From: an uncultured Candidatus Melainabacteria bacterium
Lineage (GTDB): Bacteria; Cyanobacteriota; Vampirovibrionia; Gastranaerophilales; Gastranaerophilaceae
Direction: 5' to 3'
Assembly: GCA_934700335.1 (NCBI GenBank)
Contig: CAKUXM010000007.1
Coordinates: 31,414-95,413 of the forward strand
DNA length: 64,000 nucleotides
The position numbers and the translations under genes were made by a program. Shown here piece after piece: positions 51,044-59,390 of the stretch (position 1 is its first letter; the number at the start of each line of letters is the position of its first letter). The notes under the pieces were generated by a model that searched no databases, had not been told where the DNA came from, and worked only from the letters and a program-made list of their open reading frames with translations.

Positions 51044-51283
51044 TAATTTTAAAATTTTGCAATTTACTCCTTATAACGCAGTATTTTCAATGCTTGCAGA
51101 GTTCTTGTAATTTATTGAGTGGTTTGATTATTTCGGGCAGTCCATTTTGAAATTTTGCTCCCACAAAGTGCCAAAAAATTACGGAAAAATTTTTTCAAAA
51201 TTCCTATGGCATGAAAATTGTTAATTGATTCGAAAAAACATAGGTCATTCTTGGTAAAATGAAATCAAGCTTTAAAAGGACAA
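51044..51283. other. Noncoding stretch between tmRNA and tpsA
   Basis: About 240 bp, A/T-rich, with no gene. A TGGCAT-N4-ATTG stretch (51207-51220) slightly resembles a sigma-54 element but lacks the GC at -12. TGG-TAAAAT (51252-51260) is a plausible extended -10 leading into the short frame at 51284. Confidence 0.4.
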
Positions 51284-51484
51284 ATGCAAAATGCTAACAT
51301 TCCAGCAATCTTTGATTGCTGGAATGTTAAGTGTTATTTCCAAAAGTCGGAATTAGCGTTCCAAGTTTTCTACTTCAAAGTTATTCTTCTTAATACCATG
51401 ACTAAATACAAAGAAAATAACGTTAATATATTTAAGAGAAAAAATACGTTTATCAGTAATGTTCAAATCATTCGTTCTAAATAA
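51284..51484 (+). CDS. Possible small protein, 66 residues
   Basis: A short frame with AAAAGGA 4 nt before the ATG and an extended -10 (TGG-TAAAAT, 51252-51260) about 24 nt upstream. Codons 5-15 form a perfect 16-bp hairpin (51295-51329), which would occlude translation or act as a regulator. The product is basic with two Cys and no recognisable domain. It may not be translated at all; the hairpin could be the functional part. Confidence 0.3.
   Translation: MQNANIPAIFDCWNVKCYFQKSELAFQVFYFKVILLNTMTKYKENNVNIFKRKNTFISNVQIIRSK
51295..51329. other. Perfect 16-bp inverted repeat
   Basis: TAACATTCCAGCAATC and its exact complement separated by TTT. There is no T tail, so this is not a standard terminator. 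It is directly after a potential start codon at 51284. Confidence 0.6.
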
Positions 51485-51592
51485 TCAAAACATAGGTTCT
51501 TTTACGTTCTTATTTAAACTTGGTATATTTAACTACTACTTTTTAGTATTTCCTACCTTATTATTTTATTTCCTACCGTTTTGACCTACCGT

Positions 51593-54541
51593 TTAATATG
51601 CGTGGAAACTTTTTGTAAATTTAATCTTATTACCTTCAGTTTTAACAATACTTGATTTTGTTTGAGATTTCATTTCAGTTATTTGATCATCTGCTGCTGC
51701 AAAACCTCTTGGTGAAAATCTTTTTTGGAATCTTGTGTTAACATCATTACCAAATTTTCTTTTATTGTGGTCATCAACTTGGCTTGAAGAAATTCTGTTA
51801 TTATTTTTATTGTTACTTGCGTTTGATGAACTTGTATTGTTAGGAGTTATTGGTAAGATTGTCGCTTTATCTTCAAATTTTTTATCAAAGTTACCACCGA
51901 TAAATGATTTATAAACCTTTGTTTCTGTTGTTGCAATTCTATTTGGGTTATAATCACCTACTACCATTGAATTGATTAAATCTGAACCTACGTAAATATT
52001 TTCTGTTGTTAAATTACCACCTACTATTGTATTTATAATTAATGAATTTTTCGAGTTCGATATGTTTACATTTCCTTTTATGACCGAAAGTTTTGTTCCT
52101 TTTCCGTAATCGTTACCGTAGTTGTTAATTATATCTGTAAAGTAACTTTCATTATATTTTGTCTTGTCATAATCTGTTATGGAGTCTTTAGTTGCTATAT
52201 TTGGAATGTATTGGTTACCTGCTTCTTTTGAGTTTGAAATAACTACGTTTTCTGCTCTTGTTATGTTTAGGTTACCTCCGATGTTTGTTCCTGCAAGCTT
52301 AACGTCATTTTTGGTTTCAATGTTTACGTCTTTGCCATTTGTTGTTTCTAAAGAACCATTTTCGATTAAGGCATCTTTTAAATTGATATTATTTTTATTT
52401 GATTTTAGTCTTGAATTTTTGATTACTAAATTTTCAACTGTTTCGTTTTCTGCATATGAATTATTAGTTACATAATCTAACATCACGTCAGAACCGTTTT
52501 CTAAAGTGGCATTTTTTAAGAAACCTTTTCTGCCAGTAACTTTAGTATTATTTAAGTTTGCATCTTGCAACTTTACGTCTTTTGTTGCTTTAATTCTAGA
52601 TTTCGCAATTGTTGAACCTGAAATAACAACATCGTTTGTTGCAATTAAATCAGAATTTTCAATATTTGCTTTTCCTGCGTAAACATTTCTGCCTGCATTT
52701 ATTTCTGTATTAGAAATTTTTGAATTGTTAGAAGAAATATTATTATCAGCTACTATTAATGAATCAGCAATATTCATACTATTTGCTTCAATATCTTTTG
52801 CTGAAACTGTAGAATTTTTAATTGAGAATGATTTACGAGAATCAGTTCTATTGAATTTAACGTTATTTGTAGCTTGCAAGTTACCATTATTTAAATCTGT
52901 ATCTGTGAATGTAATATCTGCAGCTGCAGCTCTAATTGTTTTGAATTGGCTGTTTTTTACTTCAGCTTTGTTTGTAGCTTTGATTTCAGAAACGTTATTG
53001 CTTGTTGCAATTACATTTTGAACTTTTACGTTGTTACCCTTTATGTCAAAGTTATCAACCGTTGAATTGTACATTGCAATAGCATCGCCTGTTGCTTTAA
53101 CTGTATTTGAAGTTGTTATTTTATCTAATTTGATTGAACCAGCATCAGTTGTTGATGCAGTTGCAAGAGCTTCGCCAAGCACTGTTGAAGTTGATATTGT
53201 TGGAGTTACGTCATCTACGTTGAAGTGTCCTTTTGTTGGAACACCAGCCCAACTTCTTTCGTCAACAATAAACTTATCAGCTTCTCTTGTAACAATATCC
53301 GTTTTTACATCTTCTCTTACATAAGAAGTTAATGTTGAGGCTTCTGAAGTTAAATTTAAAGAGTTATGGAATGTTGAATTTGAAGTATTAATGTTAGAAC
53401 CTTTTACATCAACATCATCATAAGCTTTAACATTTGATAATGTTACATTACCTCTACCAGCTAACATATCGTAATTATTTTTTGTTGTAGTTGTAGTTGT
53501 TTCAGTTTTAGCAAAAACTTCTCCATTAGCTACTCTTTGAGGAATACCACCTGTAAAGAAACATTTTATTCTGTCCCAGAAGTTTTCCCAGTTTGAAATG
53601 TCATCATAATTAAAAATTTCTTCTGATGTTGAATTAGAAGCAATTACTTCTGTTTTACTATTTTTTATAACGTTTCTATCCATAGCATTGATAGCTGTTT
53701 TACCATCTAATTCAGTATCTTTTACTAAAACATCGCCTCTTGAAATAATAGAAATTTTACCTGTTGTTTTATCTTTAACCGCAATTTGTGAGTTATTAAT
53801 ATTAATATTTCCGTTATCAATATAATTATTTTTATTAATTGCTACATTATAATTTGAAGAATTTGTAGTGTTGTTTATAGCAAAGAAAGTAACACCATCA
53901 GCTGTTACAAGTCTTGTATCTTTTGCCATAATTACTGCATTATCAATATCAATATTGTTTGATACGATATTTAAATCGTTAGCAATGTTTAATCTTACTT
54001 TACCAGTTGCATAGTTGCGACCTTCAAAAGTAATTGATGCGTTATTATTGCCATCGTATAAGTGTAATTGATTGTTTGCATCAATAGTTGCTTGATGTGT
54101 TGTTAAAGTCAAAGCGTTAGCGTTAACGTAAGAACCATTTTCAAAAAGAATACCATTTGGGTTAGAAATGATAACTCTACCATGTTCTGCATTTATTCCG
54201 CCAGCAAATTGAGAAAGACCAACACCAACAACATTATTTAAAGATGTTTGACCATCTTTCATAATGTAATTTAAGCTTTGTACTGGCGCTGTATTTAATC
54301 TGTCCCAATTCAAAATACTGTTTGTTTGAGTATTTTCGATATATGCGTTAGAATAATCTGTTCTAACAATTGCGCCTGTTACGTCGCGTAAATCTGCACC
54401 GTATTTACCATTTACTGTCTCTAAAACTTTACCTGATGTAACTGTATCCATTGCCATAACCGGAACTGTGAAATCTGCAGCTGCAAGAGCTAAAATTAAC
54501 ACAGCAATAGCCTTATGGGTTTTAAGTCTGTTTTTTTTCAT
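51593..54541 (-). CDS. TpsA-type secreted exoprotein (filamentous haemagglutinin-like)
   Basis: A 982-residue exoprotein for two-partner secretion. It has a signal peptide (MKKNRLKTHKAIAVLILALAAADFTVPVMA, in parts, 1-30), then the TPS domain (about 32-280) with RTDYSNAYI, LNYIMKDGQTSLNNVVGVGLSQ (parts) and the classic ISNPNGILFENGS (about 125-137). The rest is a long series of short repeats with Asn/Ser/Thr turns (NS-x-(I/L/V), 'N-x-x-N'), expected to fold as a beta-helix. No obvious C-terminal toxin domain or immunity gene is present; the C-terminus is a basic coil. It is divergent from its likely transporter gene at 54767. A weak AAGGAT lies before its ATG. Adhesin is the likely role. Confidence 0.9.
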   Translation of the reverse strand: MKKNRLKTHKAIAVLILALAAADFTVPVMAMDTVTSGKVLETVNGKYGADLRDVTGAIVRTDYSNAYIENTQTNSILNWDRLNTAPVQSLNYIMKDGQTSLNNVVGVGLSQFAGGINAEHGRVIISNPNGILFENGSYVNANALTLTTHQATIDANNQLHLYDGNNNASITFEGRNYATGKVRLNIANDLNIVSNNIDIDNAVIMAKDTRLVTADGVTFFAINNTTNSSNYNVAINKNNYIDNGNININNSQIAVKDKTTGKISIISRGDVLVKDTELDGKTAINAMDRNVIKNSKTEVIASNSTSEEIFNYDDISNWENFWDRIKCFFTGGIPQRVANGEVFAKTETTTTTTKNNYDMLAGRGNVTLSNVKAYDDVDVKGSNINTSNSTFHNSLNLTSEASTLTSYVREDVKTDIVTREADKFIVDERSWAGVPTKGHFNVDDVTPTISTSTVLGEALATASTTDAGSIKLDKITTSNTVKATGDAIAMYNSTVDNFDIKGNNVKVQNVIATSNNVSEIKATNKAEVKNSQFKTIRAAAADITFTDTDLNNGNLQATNNVKFNRTDSRKSFSIKNSTVSAKDIEANSMNIADSLIVADNNISSNNSKISNTEINAGRNVYAGKANIENSDLIATNDVVISGSTIAKSRIKATKDVKLQDANLNNTKVTGRKGFLKNATLENGSDVMLDYVTNNSYAENETVENLVIKNSRLKSNKNNINLKDALIENGSLETTNGKDVNIETKNDVKLAGTNIGGNLNITRAENVVISNSKEAGNQYIPNIATKDSITDYDKTKYNESYFTDIINNYGNDYGKGTKLSVIKGNVNISNSKNSLIINTIVGGNLTTENIYVGSDLINSMVVGDYNPNRIATTETKVYKSFIGGNFDKKFEDKATILPITPNNTSSSNASNNKNNNRISSSQVDDHNKRKFGNDVNTRFQKRFSPRGFAAADDQITEMKSQTKSSIVKTEGNKIKFTKSFHAY

Positions 54542-54766
54542 AAAACACTATCCTTATTCTTCTTTACGTTGTCTAACTTTAAATGTATATATAAATTTGA
54601 TATTTTATTTCAAATCTGTCTATATATTTAACTATACTACAAAATTATAAAAAGTCTAAAATTTTTTTTATTGCTACCGAAAATTGTTACGTTTACAAAT
54701 TTTAACATTTGTATAAAATTTTAATACTATTTATGCTAGACTTTTCTTTGGAGAGGAATAGCGAAG

Positions 54767-56542
54767 ATGAATTTGAAATTTGCCGCAAATGGGCTATTGT
54801 GCGTATTATTAGCTATGTCGTTTACATCGGCTAATGCAGACCCAATACTAAGACCATCTGACCCTGCGGTTATAAATAGAGAAAATAAAATCCAATTGAA
54901 GGACTCTTTTATTGAAGAAAAAATTATTCAACCGGTAGAGAATGAAACTCGCTTAAAAGACCTTTTGGATAAACAACAGAAACAACAAAAAGAAAATGAA
55001 TTTCAACAAGACCCAAACTTAATTCATAATCCCCAATTCAGATTAAACAAAGTATATTTTAGGGGCAACACAAAAATTTCTAGTGCAAAGTTAGAAAAAT
55101 TAGCAGAAGGTTTAATTGGAAAAGATATTTATCTTGAAGATATTATGGATTTGACGGTAAAAGTTAGCCGTTATTATCAAAAAAAAGGCTATCTAACTTC
55201 TTACGCATATTTACCAGCTCAAGAAATTGAAGACGGTGTTGTAGTTATTGTTATTAAAGAAAGTAAAGTTGTTTCTAAAGAGGTTGAGGGTAATAAATGG
55301 GAACGCGACTGGTTTTTTAAAAATGTTGCCATGTATGCCTCAGGACTTAGAGAGGGTAATGTTTTTAATGCAAGAGATTTGCAAGGTGCAATGAAAAACA
55401 TTAATGATACAGCATATATGAAAGCTGCTGCATCTCTTACAAAAAACGAAGACCAAGATACAGAAATAAAACTACACGTTCAAGACAGATTTCCAATAAG
55501 TTTAAATCTTGCGTGGGACGATTACGGTCGTAATTACACAGGTCGTCAAAGATTTACAAGTGTTTTAGGTTTTGAAAATTTTTTAGGCTTTGGTGATAAA
55601 CTTTATGGCGGTGCTATTTTGTCAGAACGCTCAAATGGCGCTCTTGCCGGTTATCAAATTCCAATTGGTAAATATGGTACAAGATTAGGATTTGATTATT
55701 CTTTTTCAAATGTTAGATTAGGCGGTCCTTATAAAAATTTAGGTATCAATGGTGAAGCTGAAACCTATTCTATAAAAATTATTCAACCTATTAAAAATAC
55801 AGCGACACAAGATATTGCTGCTTTTGTATCTTTCGATGCAATTAATTCAAAATCAAAAAGTAATTTGTATAGAGAAAATTTATCAGACTATAGATTAAGA
55901 GTTTTAAGAACTGGTATTAACAGTATGTTTGATGATTCTAAAGGTAGAACAATTGCAAACGTTGGTGTTGATTTGGGAACAAATGGTTTAGGCGCAAGTC
56001 CAAATATTCAAGATGCTCAGAAAAGTTCTTTTTATAAAGTTGTAGCAAGTTTAGCAAGGGTTCAAAGATTACCTAAAAAATGTTTAGCAATCTTTAGAAT
56101 CAATGGGCAATATTCCCCACAATCTTTATATTCAGCAGAACAAATGTTCTTAGGCGGTACATATTCGGTTAGAGGTTACCAACCTAGTGAATTGTTAGGT
56201 GATTATGGCGTTGCAGGTTCTTTAGAATTGAGAACTCCAATTCCAGGCTTAGAAAAGATTTTGCCAGAAAAAATTAAACATTGGTCAGATAATGTTAAAT
56301 TAGCTGTATTTTATGATTGGGGTTATGTTAAAGAACACAAACAATTATATGGATATCCATCAAACTTTTTGCACAGCGTAGGTGTTGGTACAAACATAAA
56401 TATTACAAGAGATGTTTACATTCAACTTGGTTGGGGTTTACCTCTTGGTCATAAATACTACGGTGAACACGATCAACGCTTCTATTTTTCGATTAATACA
56501 GATATAGATAAAATATTATTGAAACCAAAAGAAAGACTATAA
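54767..56542 (+). CDS. TpsB-type outer-membrane transporter (ShlB/FhaC family)
   Basis: This outer-membrane protein exports the TpsA partner. The 591 residues have a signal peptide (to about 25, SFTSANA), a POTRA domain (FRLNKVYFRGNTKISSAKLE, about 90-109, to about 175, with KGYLTSYAYLPAQEIEDGVV), then a beta-barrel to the end. The L6 loop motif is visible as GTYSVRGYQPSELLGD (about 462-477) with the VRGY seen in the family. The barrel C-terminus ends in aromatic and hydrophobic residues as usual. AGAGG lies 10 nt before the ATG. It is transcribed away from the TpsA gene, 225 bp apart. Confidence 0.93.
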   Translation: MNLKFAANGLLCVLLAMSFTSANADPILRPSDPAVINRENKIQLKDSFIEEKIIQPVENETRLKDLLDKQQKQQKENEFQQDPNLIHNPQFRLNKVYFRGNTKISSAKLEKLAEGLIGKDIYLEDIMDLTVKVSRYYQKKGYLTSYAYLPAQEIEDGVVVIVIKESKVVSKEVEGNKWERDWFFKNVAMYASGLREGNVFNARDLQGAMKNINDTAYMKAAASLTKNEDQDTEIKLHVQDRFPISLNLAWDDYGRNYTGRQRFTSVLGFENFLGFGDKLYGGAILSERSNGALAGYQIPIGKYGTRLGFDYSFSNVRLGGPYKNLGINGEAETYSIKIIQPIKNTATQDIAAFVSFDAINSKSKSNLYRENLSDYRLRVLRTGINSMFDDSKGRTIANVGVDLGTNGLGASPNIQDAQKSSFYKVVASLARVQRLPKKCLAIFRINGQYSPQSLYSAEQMFLGGTYSVRGYQPSELLGDYGVAGSLELRTPIPGLEKILPEKIKHWSDNVKLAVFYDWGYVKEHKQLYGYPSNFLHSVGVGTNINITRDVYIQLGWGLPLGHKYYGEHDQRFYFSINTDIDKILLKPKERL

Positions 56543-56553
56543 AAATATATTAA

Positions 56554-56600
56554 CAAAAGAAAAAAGACTTAGAAAAAATTTCTAAGTCTTTTTTCTTTTG
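56554..56600 (+). terminator. Terminator of the tpsB gene
   Basis: A perfect 22-bp stem CAAAAGAAAAAAGACTTAGAAA and its complement around an AAA loop. The T-rich second arm acts as the T tract. Confidence 0.8.
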
Positions 56601-56699
56601 TAACACTTTGTTTACAATCAGCCAGATTTACTCAAGTTTGAAAACTGCTCTGCCGAATAAAAAATTATAAAGATTAGGATGACAGGGTATCGTAAATTA

Positions 56700-57254
56700 A
56701 TGAAAAAATTACTATTAGTATTAATGTTCATATTATGTTTAGGAGTTAATCAAGCTCAAGCAGCTGATTTTTCTAAATATTCCAATGACTACAAAGTTAA
56801 AGCTGCTTTGGAGGTTTTAGAAAATATTGGTTCTAATGATGTTTTTACAAGATTAGATAAAAACAAAATTAAAATCATGTTCTATGATTTATCAAATATT
56901 GATTATTCATATTCTAATCATTATGCAGTTGCTTCAACTGACGAAAATGGTGAAAATTACATTTTGATAAATGAAAAATTCAAAAATTCTCCAAAGGAAG
57001 CCATAGCTTGCTTAATAGCACACGAAAGTGTTCATGTTTTACCAAAAGCTACTCTTGAAGAGGAAGTTAGAGCTACAACAGTAGAGGTTCAAACCTGGTT
57101 GAAAGTTGCAGATAAAGTTTCTAATTCAAATGATAAATTAGTTCAAAGAGAAATGAAATTGGCTGATAATTACAGATTATCAACTCCAAGCAACAATACA
57201 ATAGCTAATGCGATAGCTTCAAATAGTTTCTATAAAAATCAATTTGGATTATAA
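56700..57254 (+). CDS. Secreted HExxH protein of unknown function
   Basis: From ATG 56700 the 184-residue protein starts with a signal peptide (MKKLLLVLMFILCLGVNQAQA). A zinc motif HESVH is at about 108-112 in CLIAHESVHVL, followed by EEEVRATTVEVQTW, whose Glu residues could be the third ligand. Size and order resemble small exported minigluzincins, but the fit is loose. An alternative ATG seven codons upstream (56679) is possible; the signal peptide fits 56700 better. It follows the tpsB gene by 158 bp on the same strand and could process or anchor the secreted exoprotein. Confidence 0.65.
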   Translation: MKKLLLVLMFILCLGVNQAQAADFSKYSNDYKVKAALEVLENIGSNDVFTRLDKNKIKIMFYDLSNIDYSYSNHYAVASTDENGENYILINEKFKNSPKEAIACLIAHESVHVLPKATLEEEVRATTVEVQTWLKVADKVSNSNDKLVQREMKLADNYRLSTPSNNTIANAIASNSFYKNQFGL

Positions 57255-57289
57255 TTTAACAAATTACCTGAAATATTTTTAAAAACACA

Positions 57290-57315
57290 ACCTGGTCAGT
57301 TGACTAGGTTGTATT
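57290..57315 (+). terminator. Terminator of the HExxH gene
   Basis: ACAACCT-G-GTCA-GT-TGAC-T-AGGTTGT, a two-part stem, followed by ATTTTG. It lies 36 bp past the stop codon. Confidence 0.7.
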
Positions 57316-57491
57316 TTGTGTATAAATTTTATTCCGTCAATATTATCTTTTACTAAAATCTTTAATTTCACAAAATATTATTTTTGTAACAAAATTATAG
57401 CAATTGTAAAAATTACATCTGTTTCATGGCAATTATTTGATTTTACCTTTCTTTTATAAGACAACATAATAGTGTAAGTGAGGTAAAATTT

Positions 57492-59270
57492 ATGAATATA
57501 AATCCAATTAACATTGTAAATACAGCAAAAACAGCAATAAACAACATTGCTCCAAATTTTAAAGGCAATGAAAATGCAGTTAATAACAAAGGTTTAAAAG
57601 CTGATACTGTACAAATTTCTAAATCAACAGCTAATGCGACCCCTGAAACTAAAATGCTTTCAGCTGTTAACAAAATCTTAGATGAAGATTTAAACTTGCA
57701 AAAAGGTGAAGCTGTAGTAGTAAAAGCCGACAAAACTCACGTGCCATTTTTGAAAGTTTTCGCAGAAGAAGCCTACAAACGTGGTGCTAAAGATGTTCAC
57801 GTAGAGATTGCTCAACCTGAAATTGATGCACTTCAAAAACAATATTGTAAGGAACCAGATTTTGCATACAAGAAAAAACGTGCTGAATATTACGAAAAGC
57901 AAGGTGCTAAAACAATCACATTTGATGTAAACAACGATCCTTATAAATTATCAAAACTTTCTGCTCAAGAAACAGAAGAAGTTAAAAAGACTGTAAAAAC
58001 TGAAATTCCAGAACACATTGAAAAGAAATTATCAGATGCTTTCAATGAAAAAGAAGTTTTCCACACATTGTTAAATGTTCAAAAGGGTCAACCAATTTCA
58101 ATTTCAGCAGAACGTGAACACGAAAAAAACGTATTAAAATTTGTTGAATACGCATATAAAAACGGTTCTGGTCCAATTGATGTAAACTTTACTGAACCAG
58201 GAGACCCTGTAGGTAAAGCAAAATTAAAATACGCATCAGAAGATGCCTTAAAAGATGTTCCTTCATACGTTGCAGATACGTGGAGAGAACGAATTGACAG
58301 AAAAACTGCAAGATTATTCTTAGAAGGTAAAGACCCTGAAGGCATGGCAGACGTTGATCCTAAACGTATTGTTATGCAAACAAAAGCGGTTAATGAAATT
58401 GTAAAACCTATTAGAAAATCAGGTCCTGAAAGCCAATGGAACATTATTTATGCACCTACAACAATGTCTGTTAAAAAGACATATGCAGACATTCCAGACA
58501 CAATGAAAGCCCTTGAAAAAGCAGCAGAAGATGCAAAAAATATTAACCGTGTTGGCGGACTTGATGCACATGCAGCAAAATTGGAATCTGTTGCAGACAA
58601 AATGAATAAATACCAGTTCAAAGAAATTCATTTTTACAGTGTTGATCCAAAAACTAAAAAACCAGACGGCAAAACTGATTTACACGTAGGAATGCACGAA
58701 AAATCAAGATTTAGAGCAGCTGCGAAAGAAACAGATGACGGTGTAAGATATATGGCAAACACTCCAACAGAAGAAGTTTTCTCATCACCTGATAAAACAA
58801 AAATAAACGGTTGGGTGTCAACAACATTACCACTTTGCTTGAATGGTAATCTTGTTGAAGGTATCAGAATGCGTTTTGAAAACGGTAAAGCCGTTGAAGT
58901 TTATGCTGATAAAAACCAAGAACTTTGGAGAGAACATATCAATTCTGCAAAAGGCGGAGATATGTTAGGTGAAGTTGCACTTGTTGCGGACTCGCCAATC
59001 TTCAAAACAGGTAGAGTATTTAACAATACTCTTTTAGACGAAAATGCGGCTTGCCACATTGCAATTGGCGCAGGCTTTGATGATTGCTTAGATGGCGCAC
59101 AAGATATCAAAGACTACAAAGAAAGACAAAAATATATGGACGCAAATAACATAAATGATTCAAACATTCATACAGATTTTATGATTGGTGGACCAAATGT
59201 AGTTGTAGAAGGCATTACAGCTGACGGCAAAAAAGTAACACTTATCCAAGACAATCAATTCCAAATTTAA
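57492..59270 (+). CDS. M29-family aminopeptidase with F-x-G N-terminal extension
   Basis: The 592-residue protein matches M29 (AmpS/PepS) aminopeptidases: metal ligands are visible as the Glu in TPTEEVFSSP, the Glu in LGEVALVAD, the His in ACHIAIGAG and the final His and Asp in NIHTDFMIGG. Family members have about 410 residues; this one has an N-terminal leader and inserts. The leader MNINPINIVNTAKTAINN ends in PNFKG (F23-G25), the same type as in four other proteins here. GTGAGG lies 9 nt before the ATG. It is followed by two terminators. The typical function is cutting single residues from peptide N-termini. Confidence 0.88.
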   Translation: MNINPINIVNTAKTAINNIAPNFKGNENAVNNKGLKADTVQISKSTANATPETKMLSAVNKILDEDLNLQKGEAVVVKADKTHVPFLKVFAEEAYKRGAKDVHVEIAQPEIDALQKQYCKEPDFAYKKKRAEYYEKQGAKTITFDVNNDPYKLSKLSAQETEEVKKTVKTEIPEHIEKKLSDAFNEKEVFHTLLNVQKGQPISISAEREHEKNVLKFVEYAYKNGSGPIDVNFTEPGDPVGKAKLKYASEDALKDVPSYVADTWRERIDRKTARLFLEGKDPEGMADVDPKRIVMQTKAVNEIVKPIRKSGPESQWNIIYAPTTMSVKKTYADIPDTMKALEKAAEDAKNINRVGGLDAHAAKLESVADKMNKYQFKEIHFYSVDPKTKKPDGKTDLHVGMHEKSRFRAAAKETDDGVRYMANTPTEEVFSSPDKTKINGWVSTTLPLCLNGNLVEGIRMRFENGKAVEVYADKNQELWREHINSAKGGDMLGEVALVADSPIFKTGRVFNNTLLDENAACHIAIGAGFDDCLDGAQDIKDYKERQKYMDANNINDSNIHTDFMIGGPNVVVEGITADGKKVTLIQDNQFQI

Positions 59271-59282
59271 TTTATAAATTAT

Positions 59283-59320
59283 AATAGAGGGGCGAAGCCT
59301 AAAGGCTTCGCCCCTCTATT
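59283..59320 (+). terminator. Terminator after the M29 gene
   Basis: A perfect 17-bp stem (AATAGAGGGGCGAAGCC around TAAA) sharing the GAGG-GCGAA core of the terminator family. Confidence 0.8.
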
Positions 59321-59333
59321 AATACTTTTCATA

Positions 59334-59370
59334 AAGAAGGACGGGGCAAAAATTTTGCCCCGTCCTTCTT
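59334..59370 (-). terminator. Terminator of the phosphorylase-like gene
   Basis: A perfect 18-bp stem AAGAAGGACGGGGCAAAA with its complement, adjacent to the 3' end of the minus-strand gene, with A/T tails on both sides; it can act on both strands. Confidence 0.75.
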
Positions 59371-59390
59371 TTGTTTTATAAGAAATTATC

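Noticed and set aside
51207..51223. Sigma-54 type promoter
   Set aside because: GG is present at the right place but the -12 GC is GT, and no suitable gene follows directly.
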